Of a stretch of DNA of 64,000 nt, positions 46,686-53,678 are shown piece by piece. Under the pieces are notes generated by a model. It was not told the origin of the DNA. It saw only the letters and a list, made by a program, of their open reading frames with translations, and ran no database searches. Each line of letters opens with the position of its first letter. Positions within the stretch are counted from its first letter, which is position 1. The position numbers were made by a program, and so were the translations under genes. The stretch comes from Pinibacter soli (GTDB lineage Bacteria > Bacteroidota > Bacteroidia > Chitinophagales > Chitinophagaceae): assembly GCF_029961145.1 (NCBI RefSeq), contig NZ_JASBRG010000007.1, positions 1,814,173 to 1,878,172 of the forward strand. Direction: 5' to 3'.

Positions 46686-46775
46686 TTTTATGGAAAATTG
46701 TTTATTGTTAGTTTTCTGGCCAAAAGTAATAACCCAAAATTACAACAACCTTGAACTAACAACAATCAACTTATT
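46686..46775. repeat. Inverted repeat, TTGTTAGTT word family
   Basis: The left arm AAATTGTTTATTGTTAGTTT (about 46692-46711) opposes the right arm GAACTAACAACAATCAACTT (46752-46771). It lies between the lactonase and kdgK genes. Confidence 0.65.
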
Positions 46776-46780
46776 TCTGT

Positions 46781-47659
46781 TCAGAGGTTATAGAAACTCA
46801 CCGCGTTACCTCCGTAAAATGCTTCTTTTTCACTTTCCGAAAACGACGCAAAATAATCATCCACAATACTCTTCATCACATTATACGATGCAGCAACATT
46901 GCACACCGGCCAATCTGAACCAAACATCAGCCTTTTCATGCCAAATGTTTCCACCACCACATCCATGTAAGGGTAAAAATCTTCCTTTTTCCAGTTTTTC
47001 CAATCTGCCTCTGTGACCATGCCTGAAATTTTACAGGAAACGTGCTTGTGATCTTTAAAAGCACTGATATCTTTTTTCCAATCGGCAATTTCCTGCGCTT
47101 TGATCAAGGGCTTCGCTAGGTGGTCTATTACAAAAGGCTGGTCAGGAAATTTCTTTGCGAACTCAAGTGAATATTGCAGTTGATCTGTGAAAATCAAAAT
47201 ATCATAGGTATAGCCAAACTTTTGCAGCAATGAAATTCCGTTCAAAAACGCTTCGCCCAACATATGGTCACGCTGCGGCTCACCCTGCAGCACATGTCTG
47301 AAGCCTTTTAGTTTTTCAAACTGTTTATAATGCGCCAATCTTTCTTCTACATTCGCTGCTTTTAAATCTATCCAGCCAACAACGCCTTTAATAAAATCAT
47401 TTGCAGCTGCATTATGCAATTGAAATTCATTTTCTACTTCGGATTGATCTGACTGCACAACAACACATCCGTCAAGTCCATTTTCTTTTAATATTACTTC
47501 CAAATGCTCAGGCAAAAAATCGCGTTGTATCGCACTCATCTCCTCATTGATCCAGCTATCGCGAACAGGATCAAATTTCCAGAAGTGTTGATGAGCGTCT
47601 ATTTTTAAATTCAAGTTGTGAGTTTTGAGTTGTGAGTTATGAGTTTTTGGATGACGCAC
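46781..47659 (-). CDS. Amidohydrolase, L-fucono-lactonase type (COG3618)
   Basis: 292 residues. TIM-barrel amidohydrolase with IDAHQHFWKFDP at the start, FVIDHLAKP, HVSCKISGMVTEADW and MFGSDWPVC, the pattern of L-fuconolactone / L-rhamnonolactone hydrolases. It would open the lactone formed by sugar dehydrogenation. The first 15 codons from ATG 47659 are written by an AACTCACAACTC repeat word and read KTHNSQLKTHN. Conserved sequence begins at the TTG at 47614, so that TTG may be the real or ancestral start. Between the mutarotase and kdgK genes. Confidence 0.9.
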   Translation of the reverse strand: MRHPKTHNSQLKTHNLNLKIDAHQHFWKFDPVRDSWINEEMSAIQRDFLPEHLEVILKENGLDGCVVVQSDQSEVENEFQLHNAAANDFIKGVVGWIDLKAANVEERLAHYKQFEKLKGFRHVLQGEPQRDHMLGEAFLNGISLLQKFGYTYDILIFTDQLQYSLEFAKKFPDQPFVIDHLAKPLIKAQEIADWKKDISAFKDHKHVSCKISGMVTEADWKNWKKEDFYPYMDVVVETFGMKRLMFGSDWPVCNVAASYNVMKSIVDDYFASFSESEKEAFYGGNAVSFYNL

Positions 47660-47690
47660 TATTCTAATTCCTAATTTCTCGTTCTAGTTC
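47613..47690. repeat. Single-arm repeat words GTGAGTTTTGAGTTGTGAGTTATGAG and CTAATTCCTAATTTCTC
   Basis: Two different word families side by side, both without a nearby opposite arm. The first lies inside the lactonase N-terminal codons. The same word in opposite orientation occurs at 58428-58460. The second matches the 2922-3004 element. Confidence 0.65.
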
Positions 47691-48022
47691 GTCTCAAATA
47701 TTTTATCCATAATAATCCACTTCTCTCCTTCCTTCGCCCAAGGCAAAGGCTGCTGAAATTTCCACATCAATTTTTCCCATTCCTGCACTTTTTCGTTGCC
47801 TGCATCAGCGGCTCCCTTAGCTTCGAAGCTGAATGAATCGTTTGTTTCCATTATCATAAACAGGCGGTTGCCGGTTCTGTATATTTCCATATGCTCAATG
47901 CCGCTTCCTTTAATGCTTTCCAATATTTCGGGCCACACAGATTTGTGATAAGCTTCATATTCTTCGATCAACGCCGGATCATTTTTCAGGTCGAGTGCAA
48001 GACAATATTTTTTCATCATCAT
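47684..48022 (-). CDS. L-rhamnose/L-fucose mutarotase (YiiL/DUF718 family)
   Basis: 112 residues, the usual length of this small alpha/beta-barrel family that interconverts sugar anomers. YEAYHKSVWPEILESIKGSGI carries the conserved His and Trp. YRTGNRLFMIMETNDSF and the late WEKLMWKFQQPLPWA stretch are typical. Directly adjoins the permease gene (no gap), so the two are surely co-expressed. L-fucose is favoured by the neighbouring FucP-type permease. Confidence 0.9.
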   Translation of the reverse strand: MMMKKYCLALDLKNDPALIEEYEAYHKSVWPEILESIKGSGIEHMEIYRTGNRLFMIMETNDSFSFEAKGAADAGNEKVQEWEKLMWKFQQPLPWAKEGEKWIIMDKIFETN

Positions 48023-49273
48023 TTAGTGAGATGCGGCAAGTTTAATTTGCTGCACTTTAATATTTTTAAATGCGAACAACATTACTACTATGAAACAAGC
48101 AGCAGGTACAAGGTACGCTGTCTGAATATTCGTATGATCAGAAACCTGGCCCATAATTACAGGGAATATAGCGCCTCCTACAATTGACATAATGATCAGA
48201 GATGATCCTTCTTTTGTTTTGGAACCAAGTCCGCGAATGCCGAGAGAAAATATTGTAGGGAACATGATCGACATGAAGAACTCTACACCTGTGATCGCAT
48301 ACACAGAAACCATTCCTTTGCTCATCACCGCAAATACAAGCAATAGTATATTCAGGATGCTGTAGGTAGCCAACAATTTTGGAGGAGCGATGAAACGCAT
48401 TAAGAATGTGCCAACGAATCTGCCGATCATAAAACCAACCATCGCACCGGCCAGCAACCCCGCTGCAACCTTTTCTTCCAGCCCGGCGGTTCTTTCTGAG
48501 AAACGGATAAAAAAACTGCTCACACAAACTTGTGCCCCAACATAGAAGAACTGCGCCAACACGCCAAACATCAAATTCTTTTCCTTGAGAATAGAACCTT
48601 CCACCTCAAGCGAATCATCCTGTTCTTTTATTTCAGGCAACGCTGTTTTCCATAATAACAACGCCACACATAGCACAACCAGTCCTATTATAATGTAAGG
48701 CAACTTAACTGATGCAGCTTCGTGATCCAGGTACGCACTTAAGTCTGTCGCAGACATCGCACCCTTTTGCTGCTCTGTCAATGACTTTCCTGAAAGAATA
48801 AACGTTCCCCCGAGTAGTGGTGCAAGGAACGCTGCCAAACCATTGAACGATTGGGCAAAATTGATACGTTGTGTTGCGCTCTCAGGATCGCCCAACACCG
48901 TAATGTAAGGATTGGCCGCTGTTTCCAGAAATGCTAACCCACTTGCTATAATGAACAATGCACCAAGGAAAAATCCATAGGACCTTGTAATGGCTGCAGG
49001 ATAAAATAAAAATGCGCCCAAGGCAAATAACATCAATCCGAAAATGATGCCTCCTTTATAACCATATCTCTTCATGAACAGACCAGCAGGAATGGCCAAT
49101 AAAAAATAGGCGATGTATGACGCAGAATCAATAAATGCAGATTGTGTGTCGGAAAGCTGACAAGCCTTTTTCAGGTGCGGAATCAATATAGGATTAAGAT
49201 TCAGCGCAAATCCCCATAGAAAAAACAATGAGGTAATTAGAATAATCGCGAGCTTGTTTTTGTTTGTAGGCAT
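48023..49273 (-). CDS. fucP: L-fucose:H+ symporter family permease (MFS)
   Basis: 416 residues with 12 predicted membrane helices. The start has FFLWGFALNLNPILIPHLKKACQLSD, then GYKGGIIFGL and GLAFLETAANPYITVLG, with NPYITVLG and the acidic/Asn pair being hallmarks of FucP-like porters. It likely imports L-fucose or a related sugar. First gene of the - strand catabolic operon, divergent from the AraC regulator. Confidence 0.9.
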   Translation of the reverse strand: MPTNKNKLAIILITSLFFLWGFALNLNPILIPHLKKACQLSDTQSAFIDSASYIAYFLLAIPAGLFMKRYGYKGGIIFGLMLFALGAFLFYPAAITRSYGFFLGALFIIASGLAFLETAANPYITVLGDPESATQRINFAQSFNGLAAFLAPLLGGTFILSGKSLTEQQKGAMSATDLSAYLDHEAASVKLPYIIIGLVVLCVALLLWKTALPEIKEQDDSLEVEGSILKEKNLMFGVLAQFFYVGAQVCVSSFFIRFSERTAGLEEKVAAGLLAGAMVGFMIGRFVGTFLMRFIAPPKLLATYSILNILLLVFAVMSKGMVSVYAITGVEFFMSIMFPTIFSLGIRGLGSKTKEGSSLIIMSIVGGAIFPVIMGQVSDHTNIQTAYLVPAACFIVVMLFAFKNIKVQQIKLAASH

Positions 49274-49536
49274 GATAAAAAAGCAATTCGTTATGTTATG
49301 AAAACAAAGAAACTATTTTTCCCGCGTTCGGGTTTTCCCCTATTTATCCAACTATTAAGCTATTTTAACATCATTTTGCCTAAATTGTGGTTTTGGGAGA
49401 TAAATTATGAAACGGAGCGGAACAAATTTTCGCGCATAAGAATGCATCTGCGGAGTTCCCTGCCCGACCAAGGCCATTCAGGCGGGCATCCAACTAAAAA
49501 TAATCGCAGCGTTAGCGGCAAACAAAAAATATCCGG
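49274..49536. other. Divergent regulatory gap between fucP and the araC-type gene
   Basis: 263 bases. It contains a modest imperfect hairpin around 49450-49490 (GCCCGACC ... AGGCGGGC) and no word-type inverted repeat. Operators for the adjacent AraC-type regulator are expected here, but no clear direct repeat was recognised. A frame of 80 codons at 49298-49540 lacks any protein-like features. Confidence 0.4.
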
Positions 49537-50409
49537 ATGAAAGCGAAATTGCTTAAAGTATTGGTCACGCCAACCCGTTCTTTTAACGTGCGGGAAGATC
49601 TTGTCCCGAATGTGATCAACAAGTGGCATTACCATCCCGAGGTAGAAATCATCCAGGTGCACAAAGGTACAGGTACGCGTTTCGTAGGCGATGACATTAA
49701 ACACTTTGCGCCCGGAGACATTGTACTGCTCGGCTCTAATTTACCGCATTACATCCGGTACGACGATCCTTATTTAAGGGTTACAGAAAGCAAAACGCCT
49801 TTTGCTACCGTTATACATTTCACCGAAAACTTTTGGGGAGAACAATTCCTTTCACTACCGGAGAACGCGTCGATAAAGGTCTTTCTTGAAAAAGCGAGAT
49901 ATGGTGTTGTGGTAGAAAAAAAATACAGCGAACAGATCAGCGCGACTATTAAAAAAATAAGGACAACCGAAGGCGCAGAACGGATCATTGCATTGCTGGA
50001 ATGCCTGACAGCGTTTTCAAAGATGGAGAAGATCACAACGCTTTCATCTATCGGCTACCGCAACGATTTTCAATTGCAGGAAAATGAACGCATGACCGCC
50101 ATTTACGATTACGCATTCAAAAATTTCAGACAAAAAATCTCGCTTGACGACATCGCTGCAGAAGCGGGCCTCGTAACCAATTCATTTTGTCGATACTTTA
50201 AAAGCCGCACTGGCAAAACGTTTACAGGTTTTCTTATAGAGCTTCGTGTTGGCTATGCCTGCAAACTATTGATAGAAAACCGGAAAACGATTAAGCAGAT
50301 CTGCTACGATAGCGGCTTTAATAATTTCACCTGTTTTCATAAATACTTCAAAGCGAATACAGGCAAAACGCCGCAGCAGTATTTGAACGAATATTTGGAG
50401 AAGGAGTGA
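49537..50409 (+). CDS. AraC family transcriptional regulator
   Basis: 290 residues. The N-terminal cupin sensor domain has NKWHYHPEVEIIQVHKG at about 27-43 and the proline/His-rich FAPGDIVLLGSNLPHYI stretch. The C-terminal two-helix-turn-helix domain (about 188-288) has SLDDIAAEAGLVTNSFCRYFK and QICYDSGFNNFTCFHKYFK-like motifs with GKTPQQY. It is divergent from fucP and likely controls that operon in response to a sugar or sugar acid (inference). Confidence 0.93.
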   Translation: MKAKLLKVLVTPTRSFNVREDLVPNVINKWHYHPEVEIIQVHKGTGTRFVGDDIKHFAPGDIVLLGSNLPHYIRYDDPYLRVTESKTPFATVIHFTENFWGEQFLSLPENASIKVFLEKARYGVVVEKKYSEQISATIKKIRTTEGAERIIALLECLTAFSKMEKITTLSSIGYRNDFQLQENERMTAIYDYAFKNFRQKISLDDIAAEAGLVTNSFCRYFKSRTGKTFTGFLIELRVGYACKLLIENRKTIKQICYDSGFNNFTCFHKYFKANTGKTPQQYLNEYLEKE

Positions 50410-50411
50410 CG

Positions 50412-50523
50412 AATGGCTTAATAACTGAGTAACTGAATAACTGACCTTGAAAAACAGCTTGTCATCAATAATTCAATTATTCAGTTATTTGACCTTTCAG
50501 TTATTAAGTTACTCAGTTATTCA
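50412..50523. repeat. Intergenic inverted repeat, TAACTGAGTAACTGAATAACTGA family
   Basis: The left arm (50416-50444) reads TTAATAACTGAGTAACTGAA and onward. The right arm (50473-50523) reads TTCAGTTATTTGACC, then TCAGTTATTAAGTTACTCAG. It lies between convergent araC and the repeat-protein gene. A single arm is at 25588. Confidence 0.85.
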
Positions 50524-50527
50524 ATCA

Positions 50528-51748
50528 TTAAAAAAAGCTCACTCCCACTGTCCAGCCAAACCACGCATAAGTATTGTCCCACCAATGCATCACACCATAG
50601 GAAGGCATTGCTTGTTTGTAATCTTTCACGTCTGTGTGCTGATCGGTGTAGTACAGTGAAAACGATGGGCCTGCATACAACGTAAGACCTTTTGCAACAG
50701 TGAAATTGAAATTGGCCGAAAGTTTTTGCAGAAGATTTGTGTACTGCCAATCACCTGTATACATGTACTGCGAGGTGATTTCAGGATTAATGCTAATGTT
50801 GTGTGCAAGCTTTACTGCACCTCCAAAACCTGCACCAAAGGTGTACAGCTTTTTATTGTCACTTGGGTTGGCACCGCCTAACAGAATGCCATAAAAATTC
50901 TTAGTACCGGAGCGGAAGGCAACGTTCACGCTGTTACTCTCATTGGCATAAAGAGAGAATTGATAAAAACCATTCTTAGCAATATTGATCAAACCAATGC
51001 TACAACCTTCGGAAGTATCTGCAATATTGATAAGCCCGATTTGCACTCCTTTCAGTTTTTTTGTGTGATTCACAAGTCCCGCAACCTGGAGCCCTTCCAC
51101 TTCTTTCGTACTATTAAATAAACCTGCTACCGTCATACCTGTCACCTTTCCTTGCACCTTATTAACAAGTCCTCCGACTTGAAACCCTGCTACATTACCA
51201 TTCACAATATTTGTCAATCCTCCAACCTGCGAGCCAATAACACTTTTGGCAACATTGTTATACAGGCCGGCAACCTGTATGCCGATAACACTATCGCCCA
51301 CCATATTAAAGAGTCCAGCGACTTGCGCACCCCTTACTTTTTTATTAACTGTATTAAACAATCCTCCCACCTGTGCACCTATCACACTATCGCCAACTGT
51401 ATTGAACAAGCCTGCAACCTGTGCTCCCATAACGTTTCCGCCGACAGTGTTAAAAAGGCCAGCTACCTGCGTGTATGCAACATTTTTTTGATCGACATTG
51501 AACAAACCGGCAAATTCAAATCCGGTTACACTGTTATTTTTTCCTCCGAGTACATTGAATGAAACGCCTCTTATGTCAAGCACTTGCCTGCCATTCGTTC
51601 CTACTCCCGGAGCAAATGATATTTGCGCCGGGACTACCGGGCCGAATGGCCATGCTTTCCTTTGCGTTGTATCTTTTTCCTGTGCGTTTGCCAATGTCAA
51701 AAAATTCATACAAACCATTACCACTATACATTGTTTAATTGTTCTCAT
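50528..51748 (-). CDS. Outer-membrane protein with eleven 16-residue GLxN repeats (short paralogue)
   Basis: 406 residues. A signal peptide covers about 1-22. Residues about 74-245 are about eleven 16-residue units of the form (V)xGxQVAGLFNTVGDS. The last reads IGLINIADTSEG. A C-terminal region (about 250-406) looks like an eight-strand-type beta-barrel and ends with aromatic FF, as outer-membrane barrels do. The repeats plus barrel are clearly homologous to the 641-residue protein at 53679, but this copy lacks the STN and carboxypeptidase-like domains. It resembles the surface-repeat (LA_2272-like) group by pattern; that link is by eye. Its promoter carries the locus-wide TAGGGGT-N14-TTGTC signature. 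Confidence 0.85.
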   Translation of the reverse strand: MRTIKQCIVVMVCMNFLTLANAQEKDTTQRKAWPFGPVVPAQISFAPGVGTNGRQVLDIRGVSFNVLGGKNNSVTGFEFAGLFNVDQKNVAYTQVAGLFNTVGGNVMGAQVAGLFNTVGDSVIGAQVGGLFNTVNKKVRGAQVAGLFNMVGDSVIGIQVAGLYNNVAKSVIGSQVGGLTNIVNGNVAGFQVGGLVNKVQGKVTGMTVAGLFNSTKEVEGLQVAGLVNHTKKLKGVQIGLINIADTSEGCSIGLINIAKNGFYQFSLYANESNSVNVAFRSGTKNFYGILLGGANPSDNKKLYTFGAGFGGAVKLAHNISINPEITSQYMYTGDWQYTNLLQKLSANFNFTVAKGLTLYAGPSFSLYYTDQHTDVKDYKQAMPSYGVMHWWDNTYAWFGWTVGVSFF

Positions 51749-51762
51749 ATTGATTCTTTAGG

Positions 51763-51792
51763 GTGAGACAACGAAGTGGAACTCGACCCCTA
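51763..51792 (-). promoter_or_regulatory. Putative ECF promoter P1 (TAGGGGT-N14-TTGTCTCAC)
   Basis: On the - strand, TAGGGGT at 51792-51786 and TTGTCTCAC at 51771-51763 are separated by exactly 14 bases. It ends 15 bases before the ATG of the 406-residue protein. The same arrangement occurs at 51946 and 55850. Confidence 0.75.
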
Positions 51793-51796
51793 TGGG

Positions 51797-51943
51797 GAAT
51801 TAATAATTAATAATTAAAAATTAATAGGTGCTACAGCTTGGGACTTGCCCAGTCTTTGCTGTTAGGCAAGCAGCAAGTTTACTCTCTATTTTTCCGCAAC
51901 ACACAAAGCATTCTTAATTCTTAATTATTAATTATTAATTCTC
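51797..51943. repeat. Inverted repeat of AATTAATAATT words between promoters P1 and P2
   Basis: The left arm (51797-51827) and right arm (51910-51943) are AT-rich and mirror each other. Each sits directly upstream of a TAGGGGT box, one on each strand, so they could act as UP-element-like sequences for the divergent ECF promoters. The roughly 80-base centre is unremarkable. Confidence 0.8.
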
Positions 51944-51945
51944 CG

Positions 51946-51975
51946 TAGGGGTAAACGCCTCTCCGCTTGTCATAC
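51946..51975 (+). promoter_or_regulatory. Putative ECF promoter P2 (TAGGGGT-N14-TTGTCATAC)
   Basis: TAGGGGT at 51946-51952 and TTGTCATAC at 51967-51975 with a 14-base spacer, about 60 bases before the sigma factor ATG. This suggests autoregulation of the sigma operon. Confidence 0.75.
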
Positions 51976-52002
51976 TGGAAAGAAAAAATTGGCAGAAGCT
52001 AT

Positions 52003-52010
52003 TATATTTG
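52003..52010 (+). promoter_or_regulatory. Bacteroidota -7 box TATATTTG
   Basis: Exact TAnnTTTG match 23 bases before the sigma factor ATG. It may provide a basal housekeeping promoter beside P2. Confidence 0.4.
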
Positions 52011-52033
52011 AACCAAGTTATCAATGTATAAGA

Positions 52034-52615
52034 ATGGAAATCAGCCATCCGCAAAGTAATGCCTTGCTTACGAGCGACTGGAAAAACAACTTCGAATCAG
52101 CCTTTAAAACGCATTTTAAAGGCTTGCATGCCTATGCATTTACGGTTGTAAAAGACTCCACCATCGCAGAAGAAATCGTACAGCAGACATTTTTTAAGAT
52201 ATGGGAAAAAAAGGATCAACTGAATATTGACACTTCTCTCACCGCCTATCTATACAAAACAGTGTATAACCACAGCCTCAATCATTTAAAACATGAGAAA
52301 GTGAAACAGGCCTACCAGGCACATACCGTTCACCACATGAAAAACAATACCGATAACGCAGAAAAGAAAGTGCTGCTTACAGAGCTGCAGCAGAAAATCA
52401 GTGTGGCGCTTAGTGAATTGCCGGAACAATGCCGCACCATTTTCCAAATGAGCCGCTTCGAGGAATTGAAATACAGTGAGATCGCACAGCGTCTCGGCAT
52501 TTCTCCCAAAACCGTTGAAAACCAAATGGGCAAGGCATTGAAGCTCCTGAGAGTGAAGCTTGTCGACTACCTGCCTATCATTCTAATCATCTTACCCAAC
52601 CTCCTAATCCAGTAA
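52034..52615 (+). CDS. ECF-type RNA polymerase sigma factor
   Basis: 194 residues from the ATG at 52034. A longer TTG-started version from 51989 would span the -7 box and is not preferred. Region 2 is FKTHFKGLHAYAFTVVKDST followed by IAEEIVQQTFFKIWEKKDQL. Region 4 is LSELPEQCRTIFQMSRFEEL with the HTH YSEIAQRLGISPKTVENQMG. No sigma regions 1 or 3. A FecR-type anti-sigma gene follows 3 bases after the stop. It most likely reads the three TAGGGGT/TTGTC promoters in this locus (inference). Confidence 0.95.
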   Translation: MEISHPQSNALLTSDWKNNFESAFKTHFKGLHAYAFTVVKDSTIAEEIVQQTFFKIWEKKDQLNIDTSLTAYLYKTVYNHSLNHLKHEKVKQAYQAHTVHHMKNNTDNAEKKVLLTELQQKISVALSELPEQCRTIFQMSRFEELKYSEIAQRLGISPKTVENQMGKALKLLRVKLVDYLPIILIILPNLLIQ

Positions 52616-52618
52616 ACA

Positions 52619-53605
52619 ATGAACACAGATCTACACGATATAAACGATGAACTACTGGTAAAATTCCTGCTGGGAGAAGCATCTCCGGCAGAAAGCACGA
52701 GCATTTCTCAATGGATCGCCACCTCTGCCGATAATGAAAAATATTTCAACGACTTCAAACTGATCTGGGATAACAGCCTGGAACTTGCTTCCAAAAGCAC
52801 TGTTGATGAAAATGCTGCCTGGCAAAGGTTTCAGCAAATGATTGCGGCAAAGGAAGAATCTGCCAAAGCACCAGTTGTACCTATTACCGGAAAAAATAAT
52901 TGGCTGAGAGTTGCCGCAATTGTGTTCGTAGTTATTACCGGCGCGATTAGTTATTTCATTTGGCAGGAAAATAAACCGGCGGCACAGATAAATATAGCAT
53001 CTACCAGTGCTACTCTTAACGATACACTGCCAGACGGTTCGATGGTTACACTGAACAAGAACACAAAGATTTCCTACGCTGATCATTTCAAAGGCAAAAC
53101 AAGAAACCTAAAACTGCAGGGAGAAGCTTTCTTTAAAGTTGCGACAGACAAAGACAAACCGTTTATTGTAAATGTAAATGATGTCACCATCACTGTATTA
53201 GGAACTTCTTTCAATGTAAAAAATAACAATGGAGAAACAGAAGTGATTGTCGAGAGCGGCCTTGTTCGCGTGGAGCATTTGGGTAAGAAAGTAGATTTAA
53301 AACCAAATGAAAAAGCTGTTATCAGTAGTAGCAACGCGGCTTTACAAAAAGAGTCCTCCACAGATAAATTGTACAATTATTATAGCAGCAGGCAATTTGT
53401 TTGCGACAAAACGCCACTGTGGAAGCTTGTTGAAAAACTGAATGAGGCTTACGATGTGAACATCACAATTGAGAATCCGTCTGTAAAATCTTTACCACTT
53501 ACCACCACATTTAATGACGAATCTTTAGATAATGTTTTAAAAATCATTTCAGAAACTTTGGATGTTAAAGTGGAAAGAAATGGAAACAACATTACACTGA
53601 AGTAA
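52619..53605 (+). CDS. FecR family anti-sigma factor with DUF4974 domain
   Basis: 328 residues. The cytoplasmic N-terminal part (1-94) includes ELLVKFLLGEASPAES, a membrane helix is at about 95-115, the periplasmic FecR domain is at about 128-235 (LPDGSMVTLNKNTKI, LQGEAFFKVA, TVLGTSFNV), and the C-terminal DUF4974 domain is at about 255-328 (PLWKLVEKLNEAY). It should hold the sigma factor until a periplasmic signal, usually from an STN domain, arrives. Here the STN domain is in the next gene, on a repeat protein instead of on a TonB receptor. Confidence 0.95.
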   Translation: MNTDLHDINDELLVKFLLGEASPAESTSISQWIATSADNEKYFNDFKLIWDNSLELASKSTVDENAAWQRFQQMIAAKEESAKAPVVPITGKNNWLRVAAIVFVVITGAISYFIWQENKPAAQINIASTSATLNDTLPDGSMVTLNKNTKISYADHFKGKTRNLKLQGEAFFKVATDKDKPFIVNVNDVTITVLGTSFNVKNNNGETEVIVESGLVRVEHLGKKVDLKPNEKAVISSSNAALQKESSTDKLYNYYSSRQFVCDKTPLWKLVEKLNEAYDVNITIENPSVKSLPLTTTFNDESLDNVLKIISETLDVKVERNGNNITLK

Positions 53606-53678
53606 AAACAATGACGACGAGCGATGGACAAATTTACAGGTAGAAAAAGAATTTGTTCATGGCATAAAAAAAGAGATC

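Noticed and set aside
49298-49540. An 80-codon + strand frame in the fucP-araC gap
   Set aside because: Low-complexity translation with no conserved features, and it overlaps the araC start in another frame.
51989-52033. Longer sigma factor starting at TTG 51989
   Set aside because: It would place the coding start over the TATATTTG box; the conserved sigma sequence begins after ATG 52034.
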